Below, one piece after another: positions 45,001 through 57,000 of a stretch of 64,000 bases of DNA (within the stretch, counting starts at the first letter, position 1; every line of letters begins with the position of its first letter). The notes under the pieces are model-generated. The model did no database searches. It was not told where the DNA came from and saw only the letters and a program-made list of their open reading frames with translations. The position numbers and the translations under genes are program-made. The DNA lies in NCBI RefSeq assembly GCF_021869535.1, contig NW_026262668.1:14430348-14494347 (forward strand). The letters are read 5' to 3'. The DNA comes from Mytilus californianus (Eukaryota; Mollusca; Bivalvia; Mytilida; Mytilidae).

Positions 45001-48000
45001 TCGAGATATTAGCCATTGAAATTTTGGCGGGAAAATATCCTCTCTTGATTTTTCATAGCTTTATCATTGACAAGTTAAAGTTTTCAAAAACTATTAAAAA
45101 ATAATTAAGATTTTATAAGACTTTTACAGATGGCTTATAATTGTGCATGTAAAAGATTTTTAAAAAGAAAAATGGGGGTCAATGGGCAAAATTTTTTAAG
45201 GCAATCAAATAAATAAAACCAGAGGATTCCGAAAATCTGACAAAAATTCCAAAACATGACAAGCGAACTTCCTTAAGAGTACTAACTATTAAATTGAGTC
45301 TATTGACATGATTGATGGTTTAAGTCACATTGGTTTTTTTGAAGATCATGAATTGCTGATCATTTTAACTTGCAGCAGTTTCTGTTTAGTTTTAAAAGTT
45401 TTCTAGATAATAGTCTGCAGTACATGAATTTGTCATCCACCGGTTTGTGATCACAATAACTCCTTTATGGTCTCAACTCATACCTTTTTTTTTTGGCGAC
45501 AGAATAAGAGGAAAATCAAGATTTTTTGTTCATGTAACTTGCTTTTCATGTGAATCAAGAATGTAAGAAAATAGACTAAAAGATGGAATGTAACTTCATG
45601 ATTAATTATCTATTCTTTCAAAAGTAGTTCAAGCGAAAAATCAGTCTTTAAACTAAATATTTTTAACAGTGTAATTATTGAATAGACACATGAATACAGA
45701 TTAAAAGAAAAAAATGAAGATTGGAAGGAGGTATTAAAATCATTGATCGAAGATACATGTACACACACAATACAATGAACAAAAAGATCATAATATTCTA
45801 CAAGAATAAAATATACAGTGTGCATCAATAACCTTTTTGGATTATATCTCTTCATCTCTTTAATAAGCTTTAGATTTTCAAATATTGTTGCCTCGAGCAT
45901 CACTGAAGAGACATTTATTGTCAAAATGTGCATCTGGTGCAGAAAAATTGGTACCGATAATGTTTGAACCCATCACGATTAGAGATGAGCTCAAGTACTC
46001 AAAAGGGTTATCAAGATGTTACCCCACCTGATACCATATAAAATTACAAAAGAAGGCAATAAAACTTAATTAACATAAATGACATACCTTCGATGTAATG
46101 AGGCTAATATCAGGCATTGTCATGGTATGAACTAAATTTCCATTGATTATCAATCGAATTTCAATTGTGTCTTGTGTAAAAGCAAGCACATACGGAAAGG
46201 CACATACTGAAAAAAATAGCACATACATTCGTTTTTTAAACAATTTGTAATGTAACGACTTGTATAAGAAGGCATAAAGATAAAAATATTATATGCATAT
46301 ATTGATCATTGATCTTTTTTAGACTTCAAATCGTTTTCAGGCGTTTTTATTGATTGTTCATGTGATTTTCCAGTGTCTTCCAGGTCTTATCATACCGGGT
46401 GTTTGAATCGCCAAGAAATTACATGCATAAAATTGAGAATGGAAATGGGGAATGTGTCAAAGAGACAACAACCCGACCATAGAACAGACAACAGCAGAAG
46501 GTCACCAACAGGTCTTCAATGCAGCGAGAAATTCCCGCACCCGGAGGCGTCCTTCAGCTGGCCCCTAAACAAATATATATACTAGTTCAGTGATAATGAA
46601 CGCCATACTAAACTCCAAATTGTACACAAGAAACTAAAATTAAAAATAATACAAGACTAACAAAGGCTAGAGGCTCCTGACTTGGGACAGGCGCAAAAAT
46701 GCGGCGGGGTTAAACATGTTTATGAGATCTCAACCCTCCCCCTATACCTCTAGCCAATGTAGAAAAGTAAACACATAACAATACGCACATTAAAATTCAG
46801 TTCAAGAGAAGTGCGAGTCTGATGTCAGAAGATGTAACCAAAGAAAATAAACAAAATGACAATAATACATAAATAACAACAGACTACTAGCAGTTAACTG
46901 ACATGCCAGCTCCAGACTTCAATTAAACTGATTGAAAGATTATGTCTTCATCATATGAATATCAGGCACAATCCTTCCCGTTAGGGGTTTAGTATCATAC
47001 CATCATAACATATATGAGAAGAACATAACCCGTGTCATGCCAACAACTGGTTTTTAAATAAATGTGTTTAGTGCCGATGCAAAGACCCTATAAGAGAATC
47101 AATATTAACGCCAAAATATGCAATCTTTAATGACCTGACAACAGTATCGTAACTATATCCCTTCTTAATAAGTCTATTTAAAGGTTTTGTTAGCTTCAGA
47201 GGTGAATACTGACATTTTTGTGCTTTATAAAGAATATTTCCATAAAAAATTGGATGTGAAATACCTGAACGTATAAGAAGTCTGCATGTTGAGCTATATT
47301 TACGAATGATGTCCTTATACCGATGATAAAATTTAGTAAATGTTTTGACTAGTTTGTGATATCGAAAACCCTGGTGTAATAATTTTTCAGTAATACATAA
47401 ATTTCTCTCGTTAAAATCTAAAACATTGTTACATACACGAGCGAATCGTACAAGTTGAGATATATAAACACCGTAAGATGGTGACAAGGGAACGTCACCA
47501 TCTAAAAATGGATAATTAACGATATGAAATGAAAAATCATCTCTTTTATCATATATTTTAGTATTAAGCTTTCCATTAATGATATAGATATCAAGATCGA
47601 GGAAAGGACAGTGGTCATTGTTAGTATTAGCTTTATTTAAAGTAAGTTCAACAGGATAAATTTCTTTAGTATACATACTGAAGTCGTCATTATTGAGAGC
47701 CAAAATATCATCCAAATATCTAAAAGTATTATTAAATTTGTGTATCAGATGTTGTTTCGATGGGTTTTTGCTGATTTTTGTCATAAATTGTAACTCATAG
47801 CAATACAAAAAAAGGTCCGCAATAAGTGGTGCACAGTTAGTCCCCATTGGAATTCCGATAACCTGACGATATACGGAATCTCCAAAGCGAACAAAAATGT
47901 TATCTAGTAAAAATTCAAGGGCATATATAGTATCAAAGCATGTCCAATTGACATAGTTTTTTTGTTTATTGCTACTAAAAAATGACCTAAAAGAGTTTGA

Positions 48001-51000
48001 ACATATATATTCACATTCTGACTTTTTAAATGCCCATTTAATTAGGTGTGTGAATTTTTTCTTAATGAGAATGTGAGGCAATGTGGTATATAGGGTAGAA
48101 AAATCAAAACTTTGAACAGATTCAAAATCACCAATATATGCATGTAATTTATCAAGTACTTCCAACGAGTTCTTGACACTCCAAAAGTAATTAATTCCAC
48201 TATTTTCGAAGGCCTTATTTGAACAATTAATTATCAGGTTTTTGATTGTACCAAGTGTACTGGTAAGAAGAATAGACAATTTAGTAGTGGAACAATGGCT
48301 TGAAGACGAAATAAATCTATATTTGTAAGGTGTTTTGTGTAGCTTCGGAAGCCAATACATGGTTGGGACTTTCATTGTATTTGGTTCTGCTTGTGAAGCG
48401 GTAGCTAAAAGTTTATGTTTGTTACAGATGTCGTTTTCTGAAAATGGAGTCAGTTGGAAGGTTGGTGAATTGGTGATTTCTTTTTTCAGAACCTCAATGT
48501 AAAATTTACGTCAAACAATAATAATATTATTAGCAGCTTTATCGGCCGGGACAAAAACAAATTCCTTGGCTAGTTTTTTTAGTTTATGTATATCCATTTT
48601 CTGTAAAGGGGTATGTGTGATCAGGCCCTAATATGGCCCTCATTTTCAGCTAAAATTTAAAATTAGGATTTATTGACCAATATCACTGAATCATTGATGA
48701 AACCTTGAGTAGATAGAAAATATTGATTTTTAAGACTGGACATATAGAGCGCATGCGTCGACAAAAAGATCATTTAATATTATGTTTTCATAACAACTTA
48801 CATATCTGACTCAAATATTACGTTTGTCGAAGCCAGCGCTCTATGTTTTCCAGACCTAAATTTTGTTAAAATCCAGACGAATTTGTAAAATTTCACCAAA
48901 ATTGCTATGTGCGGCTTATATGGAGTGTAATTGTCAATGCTTTAGAAGAAACGTTTGACAAAAATACCTCTTTTTCATTTTCTTACATGTCTTTTCATCA
49001 ACTTGAAACAACGGAGCATATATATAAAATTGAGAATGGAAATGGGGAATATGACAACAACCCGGCCAAAGAGCAGATAACAGCCGAAGTAACGAACTTA
49101 CAATGTGAATTTGCATTGCTATACGACGTGTTTCGGTATTTATACATCCAACATTCATTTATTTATGTATGATGTTTCTGTTGTGGTTTCGGTTGAATAT
49201 TGTGTTATGTCTTATCGTTTGTGGTTTGAATTCTGTATTTTCGGTACATTTCACATATGTCTCTATTTGTCAGTATAGTCGAGTTAATTTTCATTTTCCA
49301 TGGGTAAAGTATTGTGTTAGTCCTAATGATTATTTAAAAAAGCCTTTCAATACCGTCATAGTCATGATAATTGTTTGGACTAGTATTGTGAAAATAATTG
49401 TATGAATTTCAAGATTATTTGATTATTCGTAACAAAAATACGTCACTGTTTGTGATGTCCTGTGCTGTCGTGAATGGAAGATGTTCGTTGTTATTCTGCG
49501 GTTTACATGTTGTACCGACTATTACATTATCTATTTCTGCGTTTCTTTGTGCTGAGTGTTCTTGCGTTTGTGCTGTATTTCTGTCACGATATTTTTTAAC
49601 ATTGCCATATAAGCAGGAGGTTTGGCTAGCCATAAAACCAGGTTCAACCCACCATTTGTTCTTAAAATGTCCTGTACCAAGTCTGGAATATGGTAGTTGT
49701 TATCAAATAGTTCGTTTCTATGTCTGTTGTCGTTTGTTTTTGTTGCACTTCAGTGTTTTTGTTACGTTGTTTTCCTCTTATAGAGGATGTGTTTCCCTCG
49801 GTTTTACTTTGTAACCCGGATTTGTTTTCTCTCAATCGATTGATTACTTTTGAACAGTGGTATACTACTGTTGCCTTTATTTACACCTTACTGTTTATAA
49901 AATGTTAAATTAGTAAGGTGGAAACAAAGGCAACAGTAGTATAGTTCTCTACCCCCTCGCACAGATTGCCTTAGACGTTTTTGGCACAAAATTTCGGAAA
50001 TGTTTGGTTTTTAATGCTCTTCAACTTCGTATATGATTTGAACTTCCAATTATTTTGAATCGAGTGCCACTGATGATTCTCAAGCGAAAACGCACGTCTG
50101 GCGGAAGTTCCGGATTACCAGCATAATATCTGTGATGAATGCTTACCGGGCAATGTCGAATTTGAAAATTTAAATATCTAACGTGGATAAATATTGAAGC
50201 AAAACAGGGTGAAGAAGTAGAATCTGTTGCCCTAATGAAATATTGGAAATTTAAAATTAGTGCAATGTTTCAAATGGATATGGTGGAAAATGACGCGAGA
50301 ATATTTTAATCAACTTCTGATTTATTAATTAAAAAAATAATCAAACTGACTAGAACCGGTATAAATGCATACAAAATCAGAGGAGTGTATAATAACATAA
50401 ATGTGTAATCCAGTGAATAACTGTACTTACCAATAGACTTTGGTTCCGAGTTCCAATGAAAGTCAAAATCATTCGATATTTCTTCAGACAATTTTTGAAA
50501 GTGACTTTCATCTAAAAATAAAGTTTGAGTTTTTAAGCAGAAGAAGTTCAATATATCTAAGCAAAATAAAACAACTTTACGGTTTACTTTTTGATTTTAT
50601 CCACAACTTATTTTGGTACAAAAACTGATAAAATGGTTGGCAAAAAGGAATTTCTTGTGTGACACAGTATTATATAACAGGTCCATTTTGTATGAAAAAG
50701 ATACATGCATACATGGTTTGGTTTATGATGGTATTACTATCAATGTTAATGACCAGTTCTAGATTGGAAGTACATATTGACATGTGCGATTCTTTACAAA
50801 ATTGGAAATTGGTTTGGACAGTTTGTTTTTGGTATTAATCTACTTTTCAAAGTTTATAGCTCTTTTTGTCGGGACTACTACTGCTTGTATTTTCCTTCTG
50901 GTACATGCTACAGACTAATGAATAACTTGTTTAATGTCTATTTCGTGAATAAATGCCTTGCATGGATGCAATTGAAATAATTGATGATGTGTACATCAAT

Positions 51001-54000
51001 ATTCGATAAGTCTTTCAGAAAAATATATTCGTTAAATTTCGTTGAATTCAGGAAACTGATTACTTACAATTATAACTCAACAATAATTCTACTTCTTCGT
51101 CTTCACATATATCTAATGCTGACACCAGTGTTACCTATATAATGCATTGGTTGTTATTATTTTACAAACATCACAATATTAAACTTGGTTATCATTCATG
51201 AATTAAAGTAATACTGAAGTAAGATTTTTAATTATTATTTTTGGTAGCATCTTCACAATGTGATATATATTTTTCAGTTGAAAATAAGAAAGAAAGAAAT
51301 AACGACAGTACAACGAAGGCACACATGCAATACTTTGAAAAAGTATGTATGCCTGAGCAAATTATAGTCAGCAAGTTATGTTAAACTTAACTTTGAAAAA
51401 TAATTTTAATCTTATTTCTTATAAAAATATGGGAACTAATCAGGTCAAATATCAAAAATCATAAGTCAAAAAAGAACAGACAACACTATTGCCAAATGAG
51501 AAAAGTGAAAAGAGCAACAACATTTTACAGAGCTTGAGCAACAAGAACCATATGAGAACTCAATATAACTTCACTACATTAAGCTACAGTAATCGACAAA
51601 TATGTTCCAAAGAGGGTTCAATAAATGACCATCAATTAAAAATTATAGATAAAACCATGACGATAATAACAACGAAGAAAGGACAGCCCATAAACACTTC
51701 ATAAGACAACTTAAGATTAGCAACACGAACGTCACTACAACATGGAGAAGCTCTTGAAGTTTAGCAGTTCCTTCTCCACTCTGGCCCCTCTGTGTTACTC
51801 CTATTAAAATCAATGATGAAACATAGCCGATGAGAAGGCATTTACCAATAGAGGATTGTTAATTGTATCTATGTTGTCATCATTATATAATTAACTCCAT
51901 AATTAAATTCAAGTGTTTTTTCTATGATCATAAGGTATCAATTATTTTAGAATCTCAATTTCCTTCTTGGGTCTTACAGAAAAATTGAGAATGCAAAGAC
52001 AAATTAAAAATCAAGAAGATTAGATCGTAATACCAAGACTCATCCATGACACATTAAAAAAAGAAAATTAACAAGATCTCATTTGAATGGGTTTATATGT
52101 GTCATTTCGGTGGACATGTATAGCTGACTATGCTGTATGGGTTTTGTTCATTGTTGAAGGCCGTACGGTGACCTATAGTTGTTAACGTCTATGTCGTATG
52201 GTCTCCGGTGGAGAGTTGTCTTATTGGCAATCATTCCACATTTTCTAATTTTTATATAAAAGTACTTTCAGACAACCAATCAACATCTATTTGCTGCTTT
52301 CTTACCTTATTATTGTCGACGCTGTATAGTTGTAATGTATCACCATTTTTCTCGTTGATTAGGTCAAACTGATTTTTATAACCAACACATATTTGATTGT
52401 CTCCTTTACTTTCATCTACAAGTGTAATTAGCTGAGGCACTTCGAACGATTGTAACTCCTGAGGATGTAGAGAAACAGAATGGAACATGCATTACTCTAT
52501 GTTTAAATTGGTTTTTGCGACAATGTATATAAAAAGTATGACGAGCTAAGAACGCTTAATTACCTAACGACAAAAGTGCTTTAATTTCTGAGTTTGAATT
52601 CATTTGGAAAGAATTATCATTTCTATGAGCATTGCATAAACTGTTAACTTAGCCCCTGTTCTTTTATTTCTAAGTAATTTGTAAATAAAAAAAAATACAA
52701 TCAGAGTTGAAAACAAACTATAGCACTCTTACAAATTGTTCTACTATTAAGGTCTTCTTTGTTATGTTAGTTTCAATGGAGGGTTATTTCAATACAGGGA
52801 TTCTTTTTTCGTTTATTTTCGTCAAAATTGCAAATTTCTCCTCTTCATATTTGCGGAAAAAATGTTTATATAGTATGACTTATACAAATATACAAATGTA
52901 CACATACCCTTACAAATGTAAAGCCATCTGATAAGTCAATATCCATAGTCGGACACCATGACGTAAAAGCAGCCGAGTGTTTCCATGTAAACAGTAACAG
53001 TCGTTTATGAATAGCAGCTACCATTCGTAAGTGGCTACTTCCACTCCGTGACAGAGCATATAAATGGCAACCTAGGTTAGCCAAATCAAAACAATATTTG
53101 AAATATTATAGTGCAATTATGTTTACCTATGTGTATCCAGAGATAATAGTAAAGAACGATAAAAATCAATTTATTTTTCATGTGAATATACGATAAGTAT
53201 GCTTTTTTTAATGTATCATAATAAACTGATCCTTCCAGATAGAGCGCAAGAGTTCATCCACAGTTTTCAGTGGGGTTTGTATGACCTTCGTATTTCTATG
53301 AGATCATGATGGTCTTTCTTTCTTTAACTCGTGGTTTATTTTTATTGACTGCTCTTTGAATTGATTAGCTATGTATAAATTACTGGATAATTTGTCAACA
53401 ATTGATTGTCGTAGTTAGTATGTATGACCTAAGCCTTTTATTATGCCTTTTTTAATACTATCACACCACACAGATTTCCTTTAAATTCAAAATACCTAAT
53501 CACATTTGGACACGCGTTTGTAAAGTGACATAACTGTTTAAAGCGTTTGTAAAGTGACATAACTGTTTACAACATAACAATACCTTTTGTTTTCTCAATT
53601 TTATGGTCCCTACAATCAATACGTCCTCTTACAAAATTTTCGTTCTTTTCACCTTCAAAATCAGTTAATCGGAAAACTGCCACCTTCCCGTCTCTACCTG
53701 TCCAGACCAAAATACAAGATTTATGATCAGAAAACGCTGTTCAACAATAATCATAATAGAGACATTTTTCTCTTCTAGTAAAACAAATTGCTTATAATAT
53801 AAAAGATGCAATTAACCAATCATTGTACAAATAAAAGGTATGCACAAAAATATTGGTTTTATCTGTATAGTACACAAACACGGTCTAGTGTTATACTGCT
53901 TCTATGTTGAGCAAACAGTAGAATTATTGTTCACGTCACATCTCATTTTGGGATTGTCTTGTCGGTCCGTGTTTAATCCTTGTTGATACTTATATAAAAC

Positions 54001-57000
54001 AAAGACATCGGTTCGAAGTGGACTAAACGTTAATTATATAATAGTTATTGAAGAACTGGTCATTTTTGTGATATATGGACTGCCCACAGGACAGTGGTAT
54101 TGACTTAGACAGCGATAATGACTAAGCCGTAATACCACTGTCCTACGGGCAGTCCATGTATCACGATAATGACCAGTTGTTCAATAACTATTATGTTTAT
54201 TTCATTGAGGAACCAGGTTTTTAAAAATTCTCATAAATTCAAATTGTTCAAAGCAAACTCGAGTTATTGTACGATTCCTATAGGAAAGAGTGAAGACCAG
54301 TCATAGTGATAACTATAAGTCACTGCCATTCATTTAAGTACAATTTTTCAGTATATGAATACAAATTAAAGCTTTCTTAATTTTGTAATCCTTGTTGCTA
54401 ATTAGTTTGTCTCTAGCAGCATCGGAAAGTACGGCAAAACGATCATTTGAGTTGTCTGTAACAGACGTGCCTTCCAGTTCAGCCATGTTTCAAACGTCTG
54501 AATCGCGATTGCGTTTTATTAACTGGATATCACTCTAAACAGAGAAACCACGCCCCACTGATCATTAACATGTAATAGTCCGTTAACGACCGGTTTTCTG
54601 CTCCGTTTTTTTTCTATTAAAGACCGATGGAAATTTTTACTAAAGAATAAAGAATATCATGTGGTACCTTGTTATTCTATAAGAGAAGCTAATTCTAAAC
54701 CGATAAAAAAATAAAAAAGCGTAATGGTTAGATTGCAGAATAAAAACCAATACTAAGTATATGAACATTGTCGGAGGAGGCCGGTATTCTCGAGAGAACC
54801 ACCGACCTTGGCAGGAAAACTGACAATCTTCAATTAAGATAGGCGTCTGCCACGAGCTGGGTTCAAACTTCAGTGTTGATTTGCTAGTTATTATTGTACA
54901 TGAACTACTAAGACCACTAGGCCACGGATGCCCCTTTACACGCATTTTACTGATCATCTGATTGATGTGTGTTATAGTTTTTTTTTCTATATCTTTAGAA
55001 TAGATATATATTAAACAAAACACCTGCCGCAATGACGAGTGTATATGTTCTTACCTTTATCTGTTCTTAATAATACAAGTTCGAGTTCTTCTACCACGTC
55101 TAACTGTTTCACAGATACTGATTTATCAAACAATAGACGTGGCTGCACTCCGTCTGCAAAACAATATTCAGAAATAGTATTGTATCACATTGTTCCCAAA
55201 TAAATATAAAATAATTATTGTCATTAGCATGATAAAAAAGATCTAGTTTAAAGCGGATAATTCCAATCATCTAAAGATTTGTCTGACAATTACATGTATT
55301 TTAAGAACTTAAGGTTCTTGTGCCAGCTTCGGTCCAACTATTTCATATGCAGTCTTTAGCTGACTTTAAGTAATTAAGGATAATGTAACTTGGCATTGCC
55401 GGCTTTCATTTGCTCGAACTTCTAATCTCCACCCGCCGTATGTTATAATACTGTAGGCATGCATTCTAGATTGTCTACTTTGTGGCTATGATTGTGTTGA
55501 TGTAGGGGTGTAGGGCTTTTGTCTGAGGACTATTGGACATTTTAATAATATGATGAACATATATAAGTTGCTTGTCCAATCAACATTTGGTTTTGTGTGT
55601 CTCTGTGTTGGTGTCTTATTTGTTACGTTTTCTTCACACCTCCTTTCATTTATTTGTATTCAGACTGACTTACTTTAAAAACATATATTATTGTATTATT
55701 CAGTGAAGATGCAAATTCGAAATCCGACAACAAAAGATCTAGTAATAAACTAGTACTAAAACAACACTATACTGACCTTCCAACAGAAGCACACCAGTAT
55801 CTGTCACTATTAATAATTTATCCCCTAAAATAAAGAGTAAAGTCTTTACATAAGTATTATGTAAATGTTTCAAACCTTTCTTAAATTTTTCCTTTCATGC
55901 GTTCCCGTGCCACAATTTGAATCAGATATTTTAATACCAAAAAAGTATAACAAAAATACTGAACTTCATGGCTTATTCAAAAAGTGAGAAGTCCGTAAAA
56001 ACTGACAAAATTAAACGCTATCAGTCAACGGAACAAGTGAAAAACAACTGCAATATTCCCGACTTGGTACAGACATTTTTCGACGAAAATGGTAGGTTAA
56101 ACCTGGATTTATAGGTAGCTGAACCTTCCACTTGTATGACAGTTGTTTATAGTTCCGTTTGTCGTCTGATTATCGATTGTGTCCTATTTTTGATTGTGGG
56201 ATTTTGACTAAAGGTGAATTCGAATAGAGGGAGATGCATGCAACACAGGAGAGGTTTACCCTGTCGACGCACCTGGTCTCGCTCCTTTTGGAGTTCATGC
56301 GATTCCCTACATTTTTGTATGTTACCTTGATCTGTCTCTTCCTAATCAATTTACGAGAGTTTATCATCGGTAAACGATTGTCGCCTTAATTTATTCTTTA
56401 ATAACAATGTTTTTCTATGAAAAACATATCAAGAGTTACTTCCCGTACCAAAAGGATTCGTCACAATTTAATTACTTCAGGATAAAAAAGTTAGTTGAGA
56501 CTACATTTCATTGTCTCCCTTCAAGAACAGTTCGTGTCGTGGTCCACAATTTTTGTTAACACTTTTTTCATCAGATAACAGTTAGACAACGTCACATCAA
56601 GAAAATATTCTCAATATTACGGATATATATACAATACATTGACTGATATAAAAGGAAATTAAAAGATCACAGTTTCAATGTCCCCAGAGTTGCACGTTTG
56701 TTATCTTTCCAGGGGCAATAACTAAAACAAAACTTGTTTTGTTATTCAAATGCGTTTTTTCATACATTTCGAAGAGAAATATAGGCTTAATCAAATGCAA
56801 TATTTGACTTACAATGCAATAGTCTATAATTAATAATTCAAGGGTCATAACTCTTTAAAAAATAGGTGTTTGACACTGATTTTCGAACATGTCTGAGACA
56901 TAGACGATATAAACCTTTGAGATAAATTTTATAAATATCTGTCAATAATTGTACACGTGAAAGCTCTAATAATGCAATTTTCTATAGGTGTAATACCACC

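Larger units (their letters stand above)
44266..46087. other. GARNL3 intron
   Basis: It holds a tail repeat (44484-44595) and a TTAA MITE (44883-45272). 45277-46087 contains no recognisable feature; the 107-residue minus-strand ORF there shows no domain. Confidence 0.5.
46207..50430. other. Repeat-rich GARNL3 intron
   Basis: It contains the Penelope-like element (46427-48612), a foldback (48727-48862), a short element tail (49025-49090), a dispersed repeat (49530-49888) and a repeat fragment (49965-50140). No other gene is seen. Confidence 0.6.
53698..55054. other. GARNL3 intron with foldback, ORF fragment and SINE
   Basis: It holds the hairpin at 54039-54193, a 50-codon coding fragment (54334-54486, minus) and a tRNA-derived SINE (54760-54935, minus). 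Confidence 0.55.

Noticed and set aside
45610..45933. 107-residue minus-strand ORF in a GARNL3 intron
   Set aside because: No splice-phase agreement with GARNL3 and no recognisable motif.
46427..47067. SECIS element downstream of the RT stop
   Set aside because: I found ATGA and GA-containing segments but could not pair a convincing stem with an AA apical loop by eye. A structure search is needed.
54640..55032. 130-residue minus-strand ORF
   Set aside because: It runs through a tRNA-derived SINE and has no domain.
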